Source of the DNA: Paracoccaceae bacterium
GTDB lineage: Bacteria; Pseudomonadota; Alphaproteobacteria; Rhodobacterales; Rhodobacteraceae
Assembly (NCBI GenBank): GCA_011525185.1
Contig: WTIQ01000469.1
Coordinates: 1 to 9,423, forward strand
Length of the DNA: 9,423 bases
Direction: 5' to 3'
The notes under the pieces are model-generated. The model ran no database searches. It saw only the letters and a program-made list of their open reading frames with translations, and was not told where the DNA came from. The position numbers and the translations under genes were made by a program. The number at the start of each line of letters is the position of its first letter. Position 1 is the stretch's first letter. This document shows, in pieces, positions 1-6,804 of this stretch.

Positions 1-938
1 AGGACTCCTACATCGATGCGGTTAGTATCCGCGGTGTAAGAACGCAGGACTTTGGTGTTGGCGGCGATCCGTCGTCGGCATTCTTCAAGAATGATCTCTA
101 CCACCGCCGCATTAAGTTGTGCGGTATCGCGCTGTGGCGCTGTGCAGCCTTCCAAGTAGCTCACATAGGAGCCTTTGTCCGCGACAATGAGCGTGCGCTC
201 AAACTGGCCTGTATTTTCCGCATTGATGCGGAAATAGGTGCTAAGCTCCATCGGACAGCGCACACCTGGCGGAATATAAACAAAGGACCCATCAGAAAAG
301 ACGGCACTGTTCAGCGTAGCGTAATAGTTATCCGTTACAGGCACGACGGACCCAAGGTACTTCTTCACCAGCTCTGGGTGCTCTTTGATCGCCTCAGAGA
401 TTGAACAAAAAATCACACCCGCCTTTTTCAGCTCATCCTGAAAAGTGGTCCCGACAGAGACGCTGTCAAACACAGCATCCACGGCAACTTTGCGCCCCTC
501 AGCAGGGGCATTCTCAGCGCCTTCAACACCAGCGAGGATCATTTGCTCCTTCAACGGGATACCTAGTTTTTCATAAGTGGCCAAAAGCTTTGGATCAACC
601 TCGTCAAGCGACTTTGGTTTTTCTGCCATAGATTTCGGCCGCGCATAATAATACTGATCCTGAAAATCGATCTCGGGATAAGAGACCATTGCCCAATTCG
701 GCTCTTTCATTTGCTCCCAACGGGCAAATGCGGACAGACGCCATTCGGTCATCCACTCGGGTTCATCGTTTTTCTCAGAGATAAGCCGAACAATGTCTGG
801 ATTGACGCCTTTGGGCGCGTATTCCATTTCGATCTCTGTGTCCCAGCCATATTTATAGGCCCCGCCGACTTCGCGCACGGCATCGACGGTTTCTTGATCT
901 ACACCATCTTTTGCTTTGATCTCATTTATTGCTGACAT
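1..938 (-). CDS. sufB: SufB, Fe-S cluster scaffold subunit of SufBCD (N-terminal part; C-terminus missing or replaced)
   Basis: SufB is the cytosolic scaffold of the SufBC2D complex, on which iron-sulfur clusters are built from persulfide sulfur. The protein begins MSAINEIKAKDG at the ATG at 938. It shows family-typical stretches: a YKYGW segment, EMEYAPKG, the SEKNDEPEWMTEWRL block, FVYIPPGVRCP and SYLEGCTAPQ, with Cys265 in the EGCTAP motif. A GGAG ribosome site lies 7 bases upstream. Clear SufB similarity runs to VVEIILEE (about residue 286, near base 81); the family normally has roughly 500 residues. The frame stays open to base 1, but the last 27 codons (CRRRIAANTKVL and on) do not resemble SufB and coincide with the antisense TonB-receptor reading. 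Only bases from about 81 to 938 should be trusted as sufB. It lies 23 bp after the cysteine desulfurase, in the same operon. The N-terminal identity is very secure. Confidence 0.93.
   Translation of the reverse strand, partial: MSAINEIKAKDGVDQETVDAVREVGGAYKYGWDTEIEMEYAPKGVNPDIVRLISEKNDEPEWMTEWRLSAFARWEQMKEPNWAMVSYPEIDFQDQYYYARPKSMAEKPKSLDEVDPKLLATYEKLGIPLKEQMILAGVEGAENAPAEGRKVAVDAVFDSVSVGTTFQDELKKAGVIFCSISEAIKEHPELVKKYLGSVVPVTDNYYATLNSAVFSDGSFVYIPPGVRCPMELSTYFRINAENTGQFERTLIVADKGSYVSYLEGCTAPQRDTAQLNAAVVEIILEECRRRIAANTKVLRSYTADTNRIDVGV
3..101 (+). other. Fragment of a TonB-dependent receptor plug domain (partial, both ends missing)
   Basis: Read in frame from base 3, the plus strand gives SIRGVRTQDFGVGGDPS followed by AFFKNDLY. 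This is the pattern of the N-terminal plug domain of TonB-dependent outer-membrane receptors: an (S/I)RG box, a GxDPS turn, then a hydrophobic strand ending in a (D/N)xxY motif. The plug blocks the barrel pore and takes part in siderophore, vitamin or glycan uptake. There is no start codon inside the window, and the similarity ends at about base 101, where the plus strand becomes the antisense of sufB. This is therefore not a complete gene but a short piece joined to sufB in the opposite orientation. The motif match is from memory of the family, not from a search. Confidence 0.6.
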
Positions 939-945
939 AGAAGAT

Positions 946-949
946 CTCC
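946..949 (-). promoter_or_regulatory. Ribosome binding site of sufB
   Basis: GGAG on the minus strand, 7 bases before the ATG at 938. It fixes the start, and lies in the 23-bp gap after the desulfurase stop codon, so sufB is translated independently from the operon mRNA. Confidence 0.7.
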
Positions 950-961
950 GATCATGTCAAT

Positions 962-2011
962 TCATCCTGCTCGTTTCATCATGTAGGTTGTTTTTTTCGC
1001 CAACCAATGATCAACAAAGCGATTTATGTCCTGTCGCGTTGTCGCAGGGCCAAGACTAACCCGAACGGCGCAAGAGGCCGCCTCTGCATCGAAGCCAAGT
1101 GCGGTTAACACTGTGCTTGCTTTTACTTTCCCGCTGGAACAGGCCGAACCCGCCGAGACAGCGAACCCGCTCAGGTCCATTTGCATGACCTGCGTCTCGC
1201 CTTTCCAGCCCCGCGCAATGATACAGCTTGTGTTCGACAGACGCTTTTCGTCTTTGCCGACAATTATAAGATTATCGCTGGCAGAGAGGAGCGCGGCCTC
1301 CATCTCGTCGCGTAGGTCTCTCACACGCTCCCAATCCCCATCCGCTAGGCTTCTTTGTGCCGCCTGCGCAGCGGCCCCAAAACCCGCAATGCTGATAATA
1401 TTCTCGGTTCCCGAGCGCCGCCCCATTTCTTGACCACCGCCACCATAACGCGCTTCAAAATCAACACCTTTTTTGACCAGAAGTGCGCCGACACCCTTGG
1501 GTCCACCAATCTTATGCGCCGACACCGCAGCCATTTTAATGCCGCTCCATCCAAAGGCCAAGGGAGACTTGCCAAAGGCCTGTGTCATATCGCTAAAAAA
1601 CAAATCTTGAGGCAAGCTTTGAAGCAAACCAGTTTCAGAATTTGCTGCTTGTAGGGTACAGCGGGACGGCTCGGTTAAACGGACGCGACCCGTATGCTCC
1701 ACGCTTAAGTTATTCACACTATGTGCACGTACTGCATCGTGTTCAATTTCAGCACCCTGTATTTCATTTCCAGACAGCGCTAAAAAGCACGCTTCAGTGG
1801 CGCCCGAAGTAAAAACCACTTCCGAGGGCTCAGCGCCAAGGGCCTCTGCAACCTGTCGCCTTGATTTTTCGACAATCGCTTTTGCGGCGCGTCCTTCCGC
1901 GTGAACCGAAGACGGATTGCCAATGACGTCCATCGCCTCAATCATCGCATCTCGTGACGCTAGTGCGAGAGGCGTCGTCGCATTGTAATCTAGATACACC
2001 CGCCTCATCAT
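962..2011 (-). CDS. Cysteine desulfurase, NifS/IscS type (class V aminotransferase)
   Basis: This PLP enzyme converts cysteine to alanine and passes the sulfur, as a persulfide, to the SUF scaffold. In the 349 residues the family landmarks are: YLDYNATTPL at the N-terminus, NPSSVHAEGR at 32-41, EHDAV with His91 for the cofactor ring, ANSETG at 123-128, Asp141 and Gln144 of the cofactor site, SAHKIGGPKG with the Schiff-base Lys167, RSGTENI at 199-205, and the catalytic-loop Cys291 in SAGSACSSGK. All key residues are present. It is somewhat shorter than the usual 370-400; the stretch between His91 and ANSETG looks compressed. The start ATG overlaps the iscR stop (ATGA), which suggests translational coupling; a second ATG follows directly. 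Rhodobacterales operons often also carry a group II sufS further downstream, so I leave the symbol blank (commonly written nifS or iscS). Confidence 0.93.
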   Translation of the reverse strand: MMRRVYLDYNATTPLALASRDAMIEAMDVIGNPSSVHAEGRAAKAIVEKSRRQVAEALGAEPSEVVFTSGATEACFLALSGNEIQGAEIEHDAVRAHSVNNLSVEHTGRVRLTEPSRCTLQAANSETGLLQSLPQDLFFSDMTQAFGKSPLAFGWSGIKMAAVSAHKIGGPKGVGALLVKKGVDFEARYGGGGQEMGRRSGTENIISIAGFGAAAQAAQRSLADGDWERVRDLRDEMEAALLSASDNLIIVGKDEKRLSNTSCIIARGWKGETQVMQMDLSGFAVSAGSACSSGKVKASTVLTALGFDAEAASCAVRVSLGPATTRQDINRFVDHWLAKKTTYMMKRAG

Positions 2012-2466
2012 TCATCCACTACAGTCAAAAGTGTCGGTAAGGCGGGGCAAGGGACAAGATCATTGTTCACAATATCAGAAAGTCGTGTCTGGTGCAAAAA
2101 CACATAGACATGCGCACTCATGCTTTCCCACAGACGGTTTGTCAGGGATTGTGCCTTGCTTCCAGATTTCGCTCCGGCAGCATTCGCATTGAGGTGTTTT
2201 GCATCGATTGTTTCATCGACTGCGGCCAAGACATCTACAACTCTGATTTCGGTGCTAGGGCGGGCCAATCTATACCCCCCATGCGGACCACGTACCGAGT
2301 CAACCAAATCATCTCGCCGCAATTTTACAAATAACTGCTCCAGATAAGCCAACGAGATGCCCTGACGCTTGGAAATATCGGAAAGTGACGTTAAGCTATC
2401 CTGAGGTTGAAGTGCCAAATCTGTGAGAGCAATCATTGCATAACGTCCTTTTGTACTCAACTTCAT
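2008..2466 (-). CDS. iscR: Rrf2-family regulator, IscR-like, first gene of the suf operon
   Basis: A winged-helix Rrf2 transcription factor. The start at 2466 gives MKLSTKGRYAMIALTDLA, the conserved Rrf2 N-terminus; a longer frame to 2505 adds 13 residues that the family lacks. Residues 1-80 hold the DNA-binding domain, with the GISLAYLEQLF recognition region (36-46) and RGPHGGYRLARP (59-70). The C-terminal helix LWESMSAHVYVFL (112-124) is also typical. The region that carries three cysteine ligands in E. coli IscR (residues 92-104) has none here: DAKHLNANAAGAKSGSKAQ. The only cysteine in the 152 residues is Cys140, in VPCP near the end. From memory, a single-cysteine IscR of this kind is known in Rhodobacter sphaeroides and represses iron-sulfur genes. 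It probably controls its own operon. GGA 8 bases upstream is a modest ribosome site. Confidence 0.9.
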   Translation of the reverse strand: MKLSTKGRYAMIALTDLALQPQDSLTSLSDISKRQGISLAYLEQLFVKLRRDDLVDSVRGPHGGYRLARPSTEIRVVDVLAAVDETIDAKHLNANAAGAKSGSKAQSLTNRLWESMSAHVYVFLHQTRLSDIVNNDLVPCPALPTLLTVVDE

Positions 2467-2501
2467 AGACTTAGTCCGCAAAATGATTGACCTAGGCAGA
2501 C

Positions 2502-2546
2502 ACACACCTTATCTGCAACTAGCACACAAAGCCGCATACACACCTT
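2502..2546. repeat. Direct repeat ACACACCTT, two copies in the divergent promoter region
   Basis: ACACACCTT occurs at 2502-2510 and again at 2538-2546, start to start 36 bp apart. On the iscR strand this reads AAGGTGTGT twice, upstream of iscR. The second copy abuts the ICE palindrome. The copies are identical by eye. The function is unknown; paired regulator half-sites are one possibility, and chance in a CA-rich stretch is another. Confidence 0.45.
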
Positions 2547-2563
2547 TTTAGAATCGTTCTAAA
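2547..2563. promoter_or_regulatory. ICE box (Irr operator) between iscR and the hydrolase gene
   Basis: A perfect inverted repeat, TTTAGAA-tcg-TTCTAAA, with 7-bp arms and a 3-bp spacer. This is the interrupted palindrome described as the iron control element bound by Irr, the Fur-superfamily heme and iron sensor of Rhizobiales and Rhodobacterales. It lies 81-97 bases upstream of the iscR start and 58-74 bases upstream of the hydrolase start, so it could act on either gene. Control of the iscR-suf operon by Irr is established for related bacteria; action here is inferred from the match. On the plus strand TAGAAT inside the box could also serve as a -10 element for the hydrolase, but no convincing -35 precedes it. 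Confidence 0.7.
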
Positions 2564-2620
2564 GTCGAGGACGTTTTCTGTCAAGGCGCAGCACCACATA
2601 TTGAGGAGAACCACAGAGCG

Positions 2621-3274
2621 ATGCCCGAGGTTATTTTTCCCGGACCGTCAGGTCGTTTGGAAGGCCGCTATCACCCGCAAAAAGACAGGGATGCACCTAT
2701 TGCGATTATTCTGCATCCCCATCCCCAGTTCGGCGGCACGATGAATAATAAGGTGGTTTATAACCTGCATTATGCCTTTCACAATATGGGCTTTACGGTC
2801 TTGCGCTTTAACTTTCGCGGAGTGGGCCGGAGCCAAGGCGAATACGATGAAGGCGAAGGCGAGTTGAGCGATGCGGCTTCCGCGCTCGATTATTTGCAAT
2901 CCATGAACAACAATTCGAAACATTGCTGGGTGGCCGGATTTAGTTTTGGGGCCTGGATTGGCATGCAGCTTTTGATGCGACGTCCTGAAATTACAGGTTT
3001 TATCTCGGTCGCGCCTCCTGCCTATATGTACGACTTTTCCTTTCTTGCCCCTTGTCCGTCGTCGGGCTTGATTATCAATGGCACAGATGATCGCATTGCC
3101 CCCCCTGTTGAAACAGAAAAACTGGTTGAAAAACTGCATGAACAAAAAGGCATTACAATCACCCACACGCAGTTAACGGGTGCGGGTCATTTCTTTGACG
3201 ATCATCACATGGACAATATGATCCATCACGTTAGCACCTATGTAAAACGTCGCTTAACGGAAACAACGCGCTAA
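2621..3274 (+). CDS. Alpha/beta hydrolase of the COG2945 type
   Basis: A 217-residue cytosolic alpha/beta hydrolase with no signal peptide. The features seen are: LHPHPQFGGTMNNKVV at 31-46, typical of this subfamily; FRGVGRSQG at 65-73; the nucleophile elbow GFSFG with Ser108; GTDDRIAP with Asp156 or Asp157 as the acid; and GAGHFF with His190. These form a complete catalytic triad and the length is normal for the family. The substrate is unknown; an esterase or lipase-like role is only a family-level guess. GAGGAG lies 12 bases upstream of the ATG. The gene is divergent from iscR across a region with an ICE box, and in Rhodobacterales a hydrolase of this group is often found beside the suf operon, so co-regulation by iron is possible but not shown. 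An intrinsic terminator follows. Confidence 0.88.
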   Translation: MPEVIFPGPSGRLEGRYHPQKDRDAPIAIILHPHPQFGGTMNNKVVYNLHYAFHNMGFTVLRFNFRGVGRSQGEYDEGEGELSDAASALDYLQSMNNNSKHCWVAGFSFGAWIGMQLLMRRPEITGFISVAPPAYMYDFSFLAPCPSSGLIINGTDDRIAPPVETEKLVEKLHEQKGITITHTQLTGAGHFFDDHHMDNMIHHVSTYVKRRLTETTR

Positions 3275-3299
3275 CCCAAATAGCGCCCTTAAGCACACA

Positions 3300-3339
3300 G
3301 AAACCGCGCCAGCCTTATGGTTTGGCGCGTTTCTTTTTT
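3300..3339 (+). terminator. Intrinsic terminator of the hydrolase gene, overlapping the 3' end of mfd
   Basis: The left arm GAAACCGCGCCA (one bulged C) pairs with the right arm TGGCGCGTTTC across an 11-base loop, followed directly by six Ts at 3334-3339. It lies 26 bases after the hydrolase stop. The right arm and T-run are also the last codons of mfd on the other strand (the Lys-rich tail and stop). In the mfd direction no T-run follows, so the element looks one-way. Confidence 0.75.
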
Positions 3340-6300
3340 GCATTTACCACTTTTTCTGCAAGGTCGCGCGCGATAGCAAAGGCACCTTTAATTTTATCAC
3401 TGTCTTTTGCCCAATCGCGCCGAACAACGATTTTATTATCTTTTATCTTCGCCAAACCGTTTTGAGCTTGAATAAATTCAACAAGGCCCTCGGGTGACGC
3501 AAATTTGTCATTGTGGAACTGTACGGTCGCCCCTTTTGGCCCCCCGTCTAGTTTCGCAATTCCAGCGCGTTTGCACATCGCCTTAATCCTGACCACCAAT
3601 AAAAGTGTATTCACTTCGCTGGGCAAAGGACCAAAACGGTCGATTAACTCTGCTGCAAACCCTTCAAGCTCAACCTTTTTACTTAAGGACGACAAGCGCC
3701 GATACAGCCCCAGACGCACATCCAAATCTTGCACGTAGCTCTCGGGGATCAAAACGGGGACACCGAGGTTAATTTGCGGCGCCCATTGATCATCGGCCAC
3801 ACTCAACCCCTCCATTTCACCTGCTTTGATTTTAGCAATCGCCTCTTCGAGCATAGATTGATAAAGCTCATAGCCCACATCTCGCATTTGGCCTGACTGC
3901 TCGTCACCCAGCAAATTGCCTGCCCCTCTGATATCAAGGTCTTGAGAGGCCAAAGCAAATCCAGCTCCAAGCGTGTCCAGTGAGCCTAATACCCGCAAAC
4001 GTTTTTGCGCCGCATCGGTGAGTATTTGCCTTGGTTTTGTTGTCAAATAGGCAAAAGCGCGGGTCTTTGAGCGGCCCACACGCCCCCGAATTTGATACAA
4101 TTGGGAGAGGCCAAACATATCAGCGCGATGAATAACCATCGTATTGGCCGTCGGAATATCTAATCCTGATTCTACAATGGTCGTCGCCAGCAAAACATCA
4201 TATTTTCCGTCATAAAAGGCATTCATCCGTTCATCGAGCGCTCCTGCTGCCATCTGACCATGTCCGACAACATAAGTCAGCTCAGGGAGCTGCTCTCTTA
4301 AGAACGCCTCCATCTCTGGAATGTCGGAGATACGGGGCACAACAAAAAAGGACTGCCCCCCTCGGTAATGTTCGCGCAAAAGAGCCTCGCGAATTGTGAT
4401 TGGATCAAATTCACTCACATAGGTCCGAATAGCGAGCCGATCTACAGGCGGCGTTGCAATGATTGATAAATCGCGCACCCCAGACAACGACAATTGCAGC
4501 GTCCGCGGTATCGGTGTCGCGGTCAGAGTAAGAACGTGAATTTCGGAGCGCATTTGCTTGAGGCGCTCTTTGTGTTGGACGCCAAAATGCTGCTCTTCGT
4601 CGATGATCAACAATCCAAGGTTCAAAAATTTAATATTCTTTGCCAAAAGAGCATGGGTTCCGACCACTATATCAACCGCGCCTTTTTCCATACCCTGTTT
4701 GGTGTTTTGTGCATCGGCATTTGAAACGAAACGTGAAAGGTGATGGACTTCAACCGGAAATCCTCGAAACCGTTCGGCGAAACTCTTGGCATGCTGACGC
4801 GCCAAGAGCGTTGTCGGAGCAATCACAGCCACTTGTACGCACGACATCGCCGCAACAAAGACCGCGCGCATCGCAACTTCTGTTTTGCCAAAACCGACAT
4901 CTCCACAGATCAACCGATCCATCGGCTGACCTGAAGTCAAATCTTCGACCACATCGCTGATCGCGCGCAACTGATCGTCCGTTTCCTCATAGGGAAACCG
5001 CGCTGAAAAAGCATCCCACATCCCCAGCGGTGGCTCTAAAATCGGTGCCCGCCTCAGCGCACGTTCTGCGGCCACACGGATCAAACGATCCGCCATATCT
5101 TTGATGCGTTCTTTGAGGCGGGCTTTTTTGGCCTGCCACGCGCCTCCACCAAGTCGGTCGAGAAGCCCCTCCTCTTGTCCGTATTTGCTCAGAAGTTCAA
5201 TGTTTTCTACGGGCAAATAGAGGCGCGCATTATCCGCATAAACCAGCAAAAGGCATTCATGCGCTGCCCCCGCCGCGCTCACAACTTCCAGTCCTTGAAA
5301 GCGTCCAATACCGTGATCAATGTGAACGACCAAATCTCCGACAGACAGGCTTGAGGCCTCAGTGAGAAAATTCTCCGCTTTGCGCCGCTTCGAAGACTTG
5401 CGCACAAGCCGGTCCCCAAGCACATCTTGCTCGGAAATAACCGTCATACCCTCTGCTTCAAAGCCATAATCAAGCCCCCATACAGCAAAGAACACCCCAG
5501 TTTTGCCCATCTCTTCTGCGCTTGAAACAAAGGACTGCTGCGCCAGCCCCTCATCTTTCAGCAATCCCGCAACGCGCTCGCGCGATCCTTCCGAATAGCT
5601 AGCCACAAGGACTGGAGCCTCTTGCATTTTGACTTGAATATGATCTTTTAAAATATTGAATAAATTTACATTTTCTTGTTGACGCTCGGGTGCGAAGTTA
5701 CGTCCTTTACGCGCCCCTGCATCCAGAACGCCTGGACCGCTAGGTTGAGCGTTCGGGTGAAATTGAAGCACTCGGAGCTGAGATAAAAGGCCCTGCCATG
5801 CCCCATCGTCCGTATAAAGCAACTCTGGAGAAACGGGTTTATACACTGTGTCGTGCTTACCTGCCTGCTCAAGTGCATGCTTGCGGGTGTCATATTGATC
5901 TGCAATTGTGTCCCAACGCGCCAGCCTTGCAGGCTCTAATTGATCATCTAGGCTAACACTTGCATCTGGGAGATAATCGAAAAGGGTCTCAAGGTCTTCA
6001 TGAAAGAAAGGCAGCCAATGTTCTACGCCTTGATATTTTCGACCGTTGCTGACAGCCTCATAGAGAGGGTCGTCCGTTCGCGCCGCACCAAATTCAATGC
6101 GATACTTCTGCCGAAAGCGACGAATAGCGTCCGCATCAAGAATAATTTCTGAGACAGGCGCGAGCTCAACATGTGACAGCTTTTCAACCGTTCTTTGCGT
6201 CTCACTGTCAAACCTACGCGCTCCATCCAAGACGTCGCCAAATAGATCGAGACGAATTGGACCAGTTTGACCAGGAGGAAATATGTCGATGATCCCCCCG

Positions 6301-6767
6301 CGGATTGCAAATTCACCCGCCTCCATAACCGTTGGCGTTTGGCTAAAGCCCATGCGCACCAGAAAGTCGCGCAGCGCCTTTTCATCAATTTGACGGTCCA
6401 CCTCTGCTCTGAACACAGAATTTTTTATCAATGCGCGGGTCGGAATACGCTGTGTTGCAGCGTTGAGTGTAGTTAACACGACAAAGTTTTGCGGCCTGTT
6501 GTGCACAAGGGTCGCCAAACAAGCCATGCGCGCGGCTGATATATCACTTTGAGGCGAGATCCGATCATATGGCAGGCAATCCCACGCTGGAAACGTGAGA
6601 ACAGGCATGTCAGGGGCAAAAAACCGCAACGCATCTTGCATCATTGCCATTCGCCTATCGTCGCGGGCAATATGCAAAACGGGAGCCTCTGTTTTCGCCA
6701 TCTCTTTGAGGATAAGGCAGGCATCATACCCCTCAGGGGCACCCCCTATGACAATTTTTTCTCCCAC
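3315..6767 (-). CDS. mfd: Mfd, transcription-repair coupling factor
   Basis: Mfd binds RNA polymerase stalled at DNA damage, pushes it off by ATP-driven translocation and recruits UvrA to start nucleotide excision repair. With the GTG start at 6767 the protein has 1150 residues, close to E. coli Mfd (1148). In order: an N-terminal UvrB-like module (WDCLPYDRISP, LTTLNAATQR, GEFAIRGGIIDIFPPG); the polymerase-interacting domain beginning near residue 477 (GDLVVHIDHGIGRF); Walker A GDVGFGKT at 622-629 with Lys628; DEEQH at 723-727; TATPIPRT near 749; the QIRGRVGRS motif VI at about 892-900; and the C-terminal regulatory domain ending in KKKRAKP. The frame is intact throughout. The frame continues upstream to a TTG at 6824, but GTG at 6767 has GAGGAG 10 bases ahead and gives an N-terminus, GEKIVIGGAPEGYDA, like those of relatives. 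It follows the small membrane protein by 37 bp and is probably cotranscribed with it. Confidence 0.97.
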   Translation of the reverse strand: MGEKIVIGGAPEGYDACLILKEMAKTEAPVLHIARDDRRMAMMQDALRFFAPDMPVLTFPAWDCLPYDRISPQSDISAARMACLATLVHNRPQNFVVLTTLNAATQRIPTRALIKNSVFRAEVDRQIDEKALRDFLVRMGFSQTPTVMEAGEFAIRGGIIDIFPPGQTGPIRLDLFGDVLDGARRFDSETQRTVEKLSHVELAPVSEIILDADAIRRFRQKYRIEFGAARTDDPLYEAVSNGRKYQGVEHWLPFFHEDLETLFDYLPDASVSLDDQLEPARLARWDTIADQYDTRKHALEQAGKHDTVYKPVSPELLYTDDGAWQGLLSQLRVLQFHPNAQPSGPGVLDAGARKGRNFAPERQQENVNLFNILKDHIQVKMQEAPVLVASYSEGSRERVAGLLKDEGLAQQSFVSSAEEMGKTGVFFAVWGLDYGFEAEGMTVISEQDVLGDRLVRKSSKRRKAENFLTEASSLSVGDLVVHIDHGIGRFQGLEVVSAAGAAHECLLLVYADNARLYLPVENIELLSKYGQEEGLLDRLGGGAWQAKKARLKERIKDMADRLIRVAAERALRRAPILEPPLGMWDAFSARFPYEETDDQLRAISDVVEDLTSGQPMDRLICGDVGFGKTEVAMRAVFVAAMSCVQVAVIAPTTLLARQHAKSFAERFRGFPVEVHHLSRFVSNADAQNTKQGMEKGAVDIVVGTHALLAKNIKFLNLGLLIIDEEQHFGVQHKERLKQMRSEIHVLTLTATPIPRTLQLSLSGVRDLSIIATPPVDRLAIRTYVSEFDPITIREALLREHYRGGQSFFVVPRISDIPEMEAFLREQLPELTYVVGHGQMAAGALDERMNAFYDGKYDVLLATTIVESGLDIPTANTMVIHRADMFGLSQLYQIRGRVGRSKTRAFAYLTTKPRQILTDAAQKRLRVLGSLDTLGAGFALASQDLDIRGAGNLLGDEQSGQMRDVGYELYQSMLEEAIAKIKAGEMEGLSVADDQWAPQINLGVPVLIPESYVQDLDVRLGLYRRLSSLSKKVELEGFAAELIDRFGPLPSEVNTLLLVVRIKAMCKRAGIAKLDGGPKGATVQFHNDKFASPEGLVEFIQAQNGLAKIKDNKIVVRRDWAKDSDKIKGAFAIARDLAEKVVNAKKKRAKP

Positions 6768-6777
6768 TTTTATCTCT

Positions 6778-6783
6778 CTCCTC
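6778..6783 (-). promoter_or_regulatory. Ribosome binding site that sets the mfd start
   Basis: GAGGAG on the minus strand, 10 bases before the GTG at 6767. No comparable site precedes the TTG at 6824, and that longer start would overlap the upstream gene by 20 bases, so the GTG start is preferred. Confidence 0.65.
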
Positions 6784-6804
6784 AACGACAAAACGGTGTC
6801 GTCT

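Noticed and set aside
1..80. An intein starting at the Cys after VVEIILEE in SufB
   Set aside because: SufB is a known intein host and Cys begins the odd segment, but the spacing and sequence after it do not match an intein block A, and the opposite strand has a much better reading as a TonB receptor plug.
117..935. Plus-strand open frames across sufB
   Set aside because: They are antisense to a clear SufB product, have no family resemblance and lack ribosome sites.
1026..1654. Plus-strand and second minus-frame open frames within the cysteine desulfurase
   Set aside because: Shadows of the desulfurase frame, with low-complexity composition and no recognisable domain.
2092..2347. Plus-strand open frames within iscR
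   Set aside because: Antisense of a conserved Rrf2 protein; no motif of their own.
2471..2497. A possible IscR or iron-rhodo operator just upstream of iscR
   Set aside because: The stretch GTCAATCATTTTGCGGACT has some resemblance to Rrf2-type sites, but I cannot recall the consensus well enough to call it.
2467..2505. Thirteen extra N-terminal residues for IscR
   Set aside because: Rrf2 proteins begin with MKLSTKGRYA or similar; the upstream residues do not fit the family.
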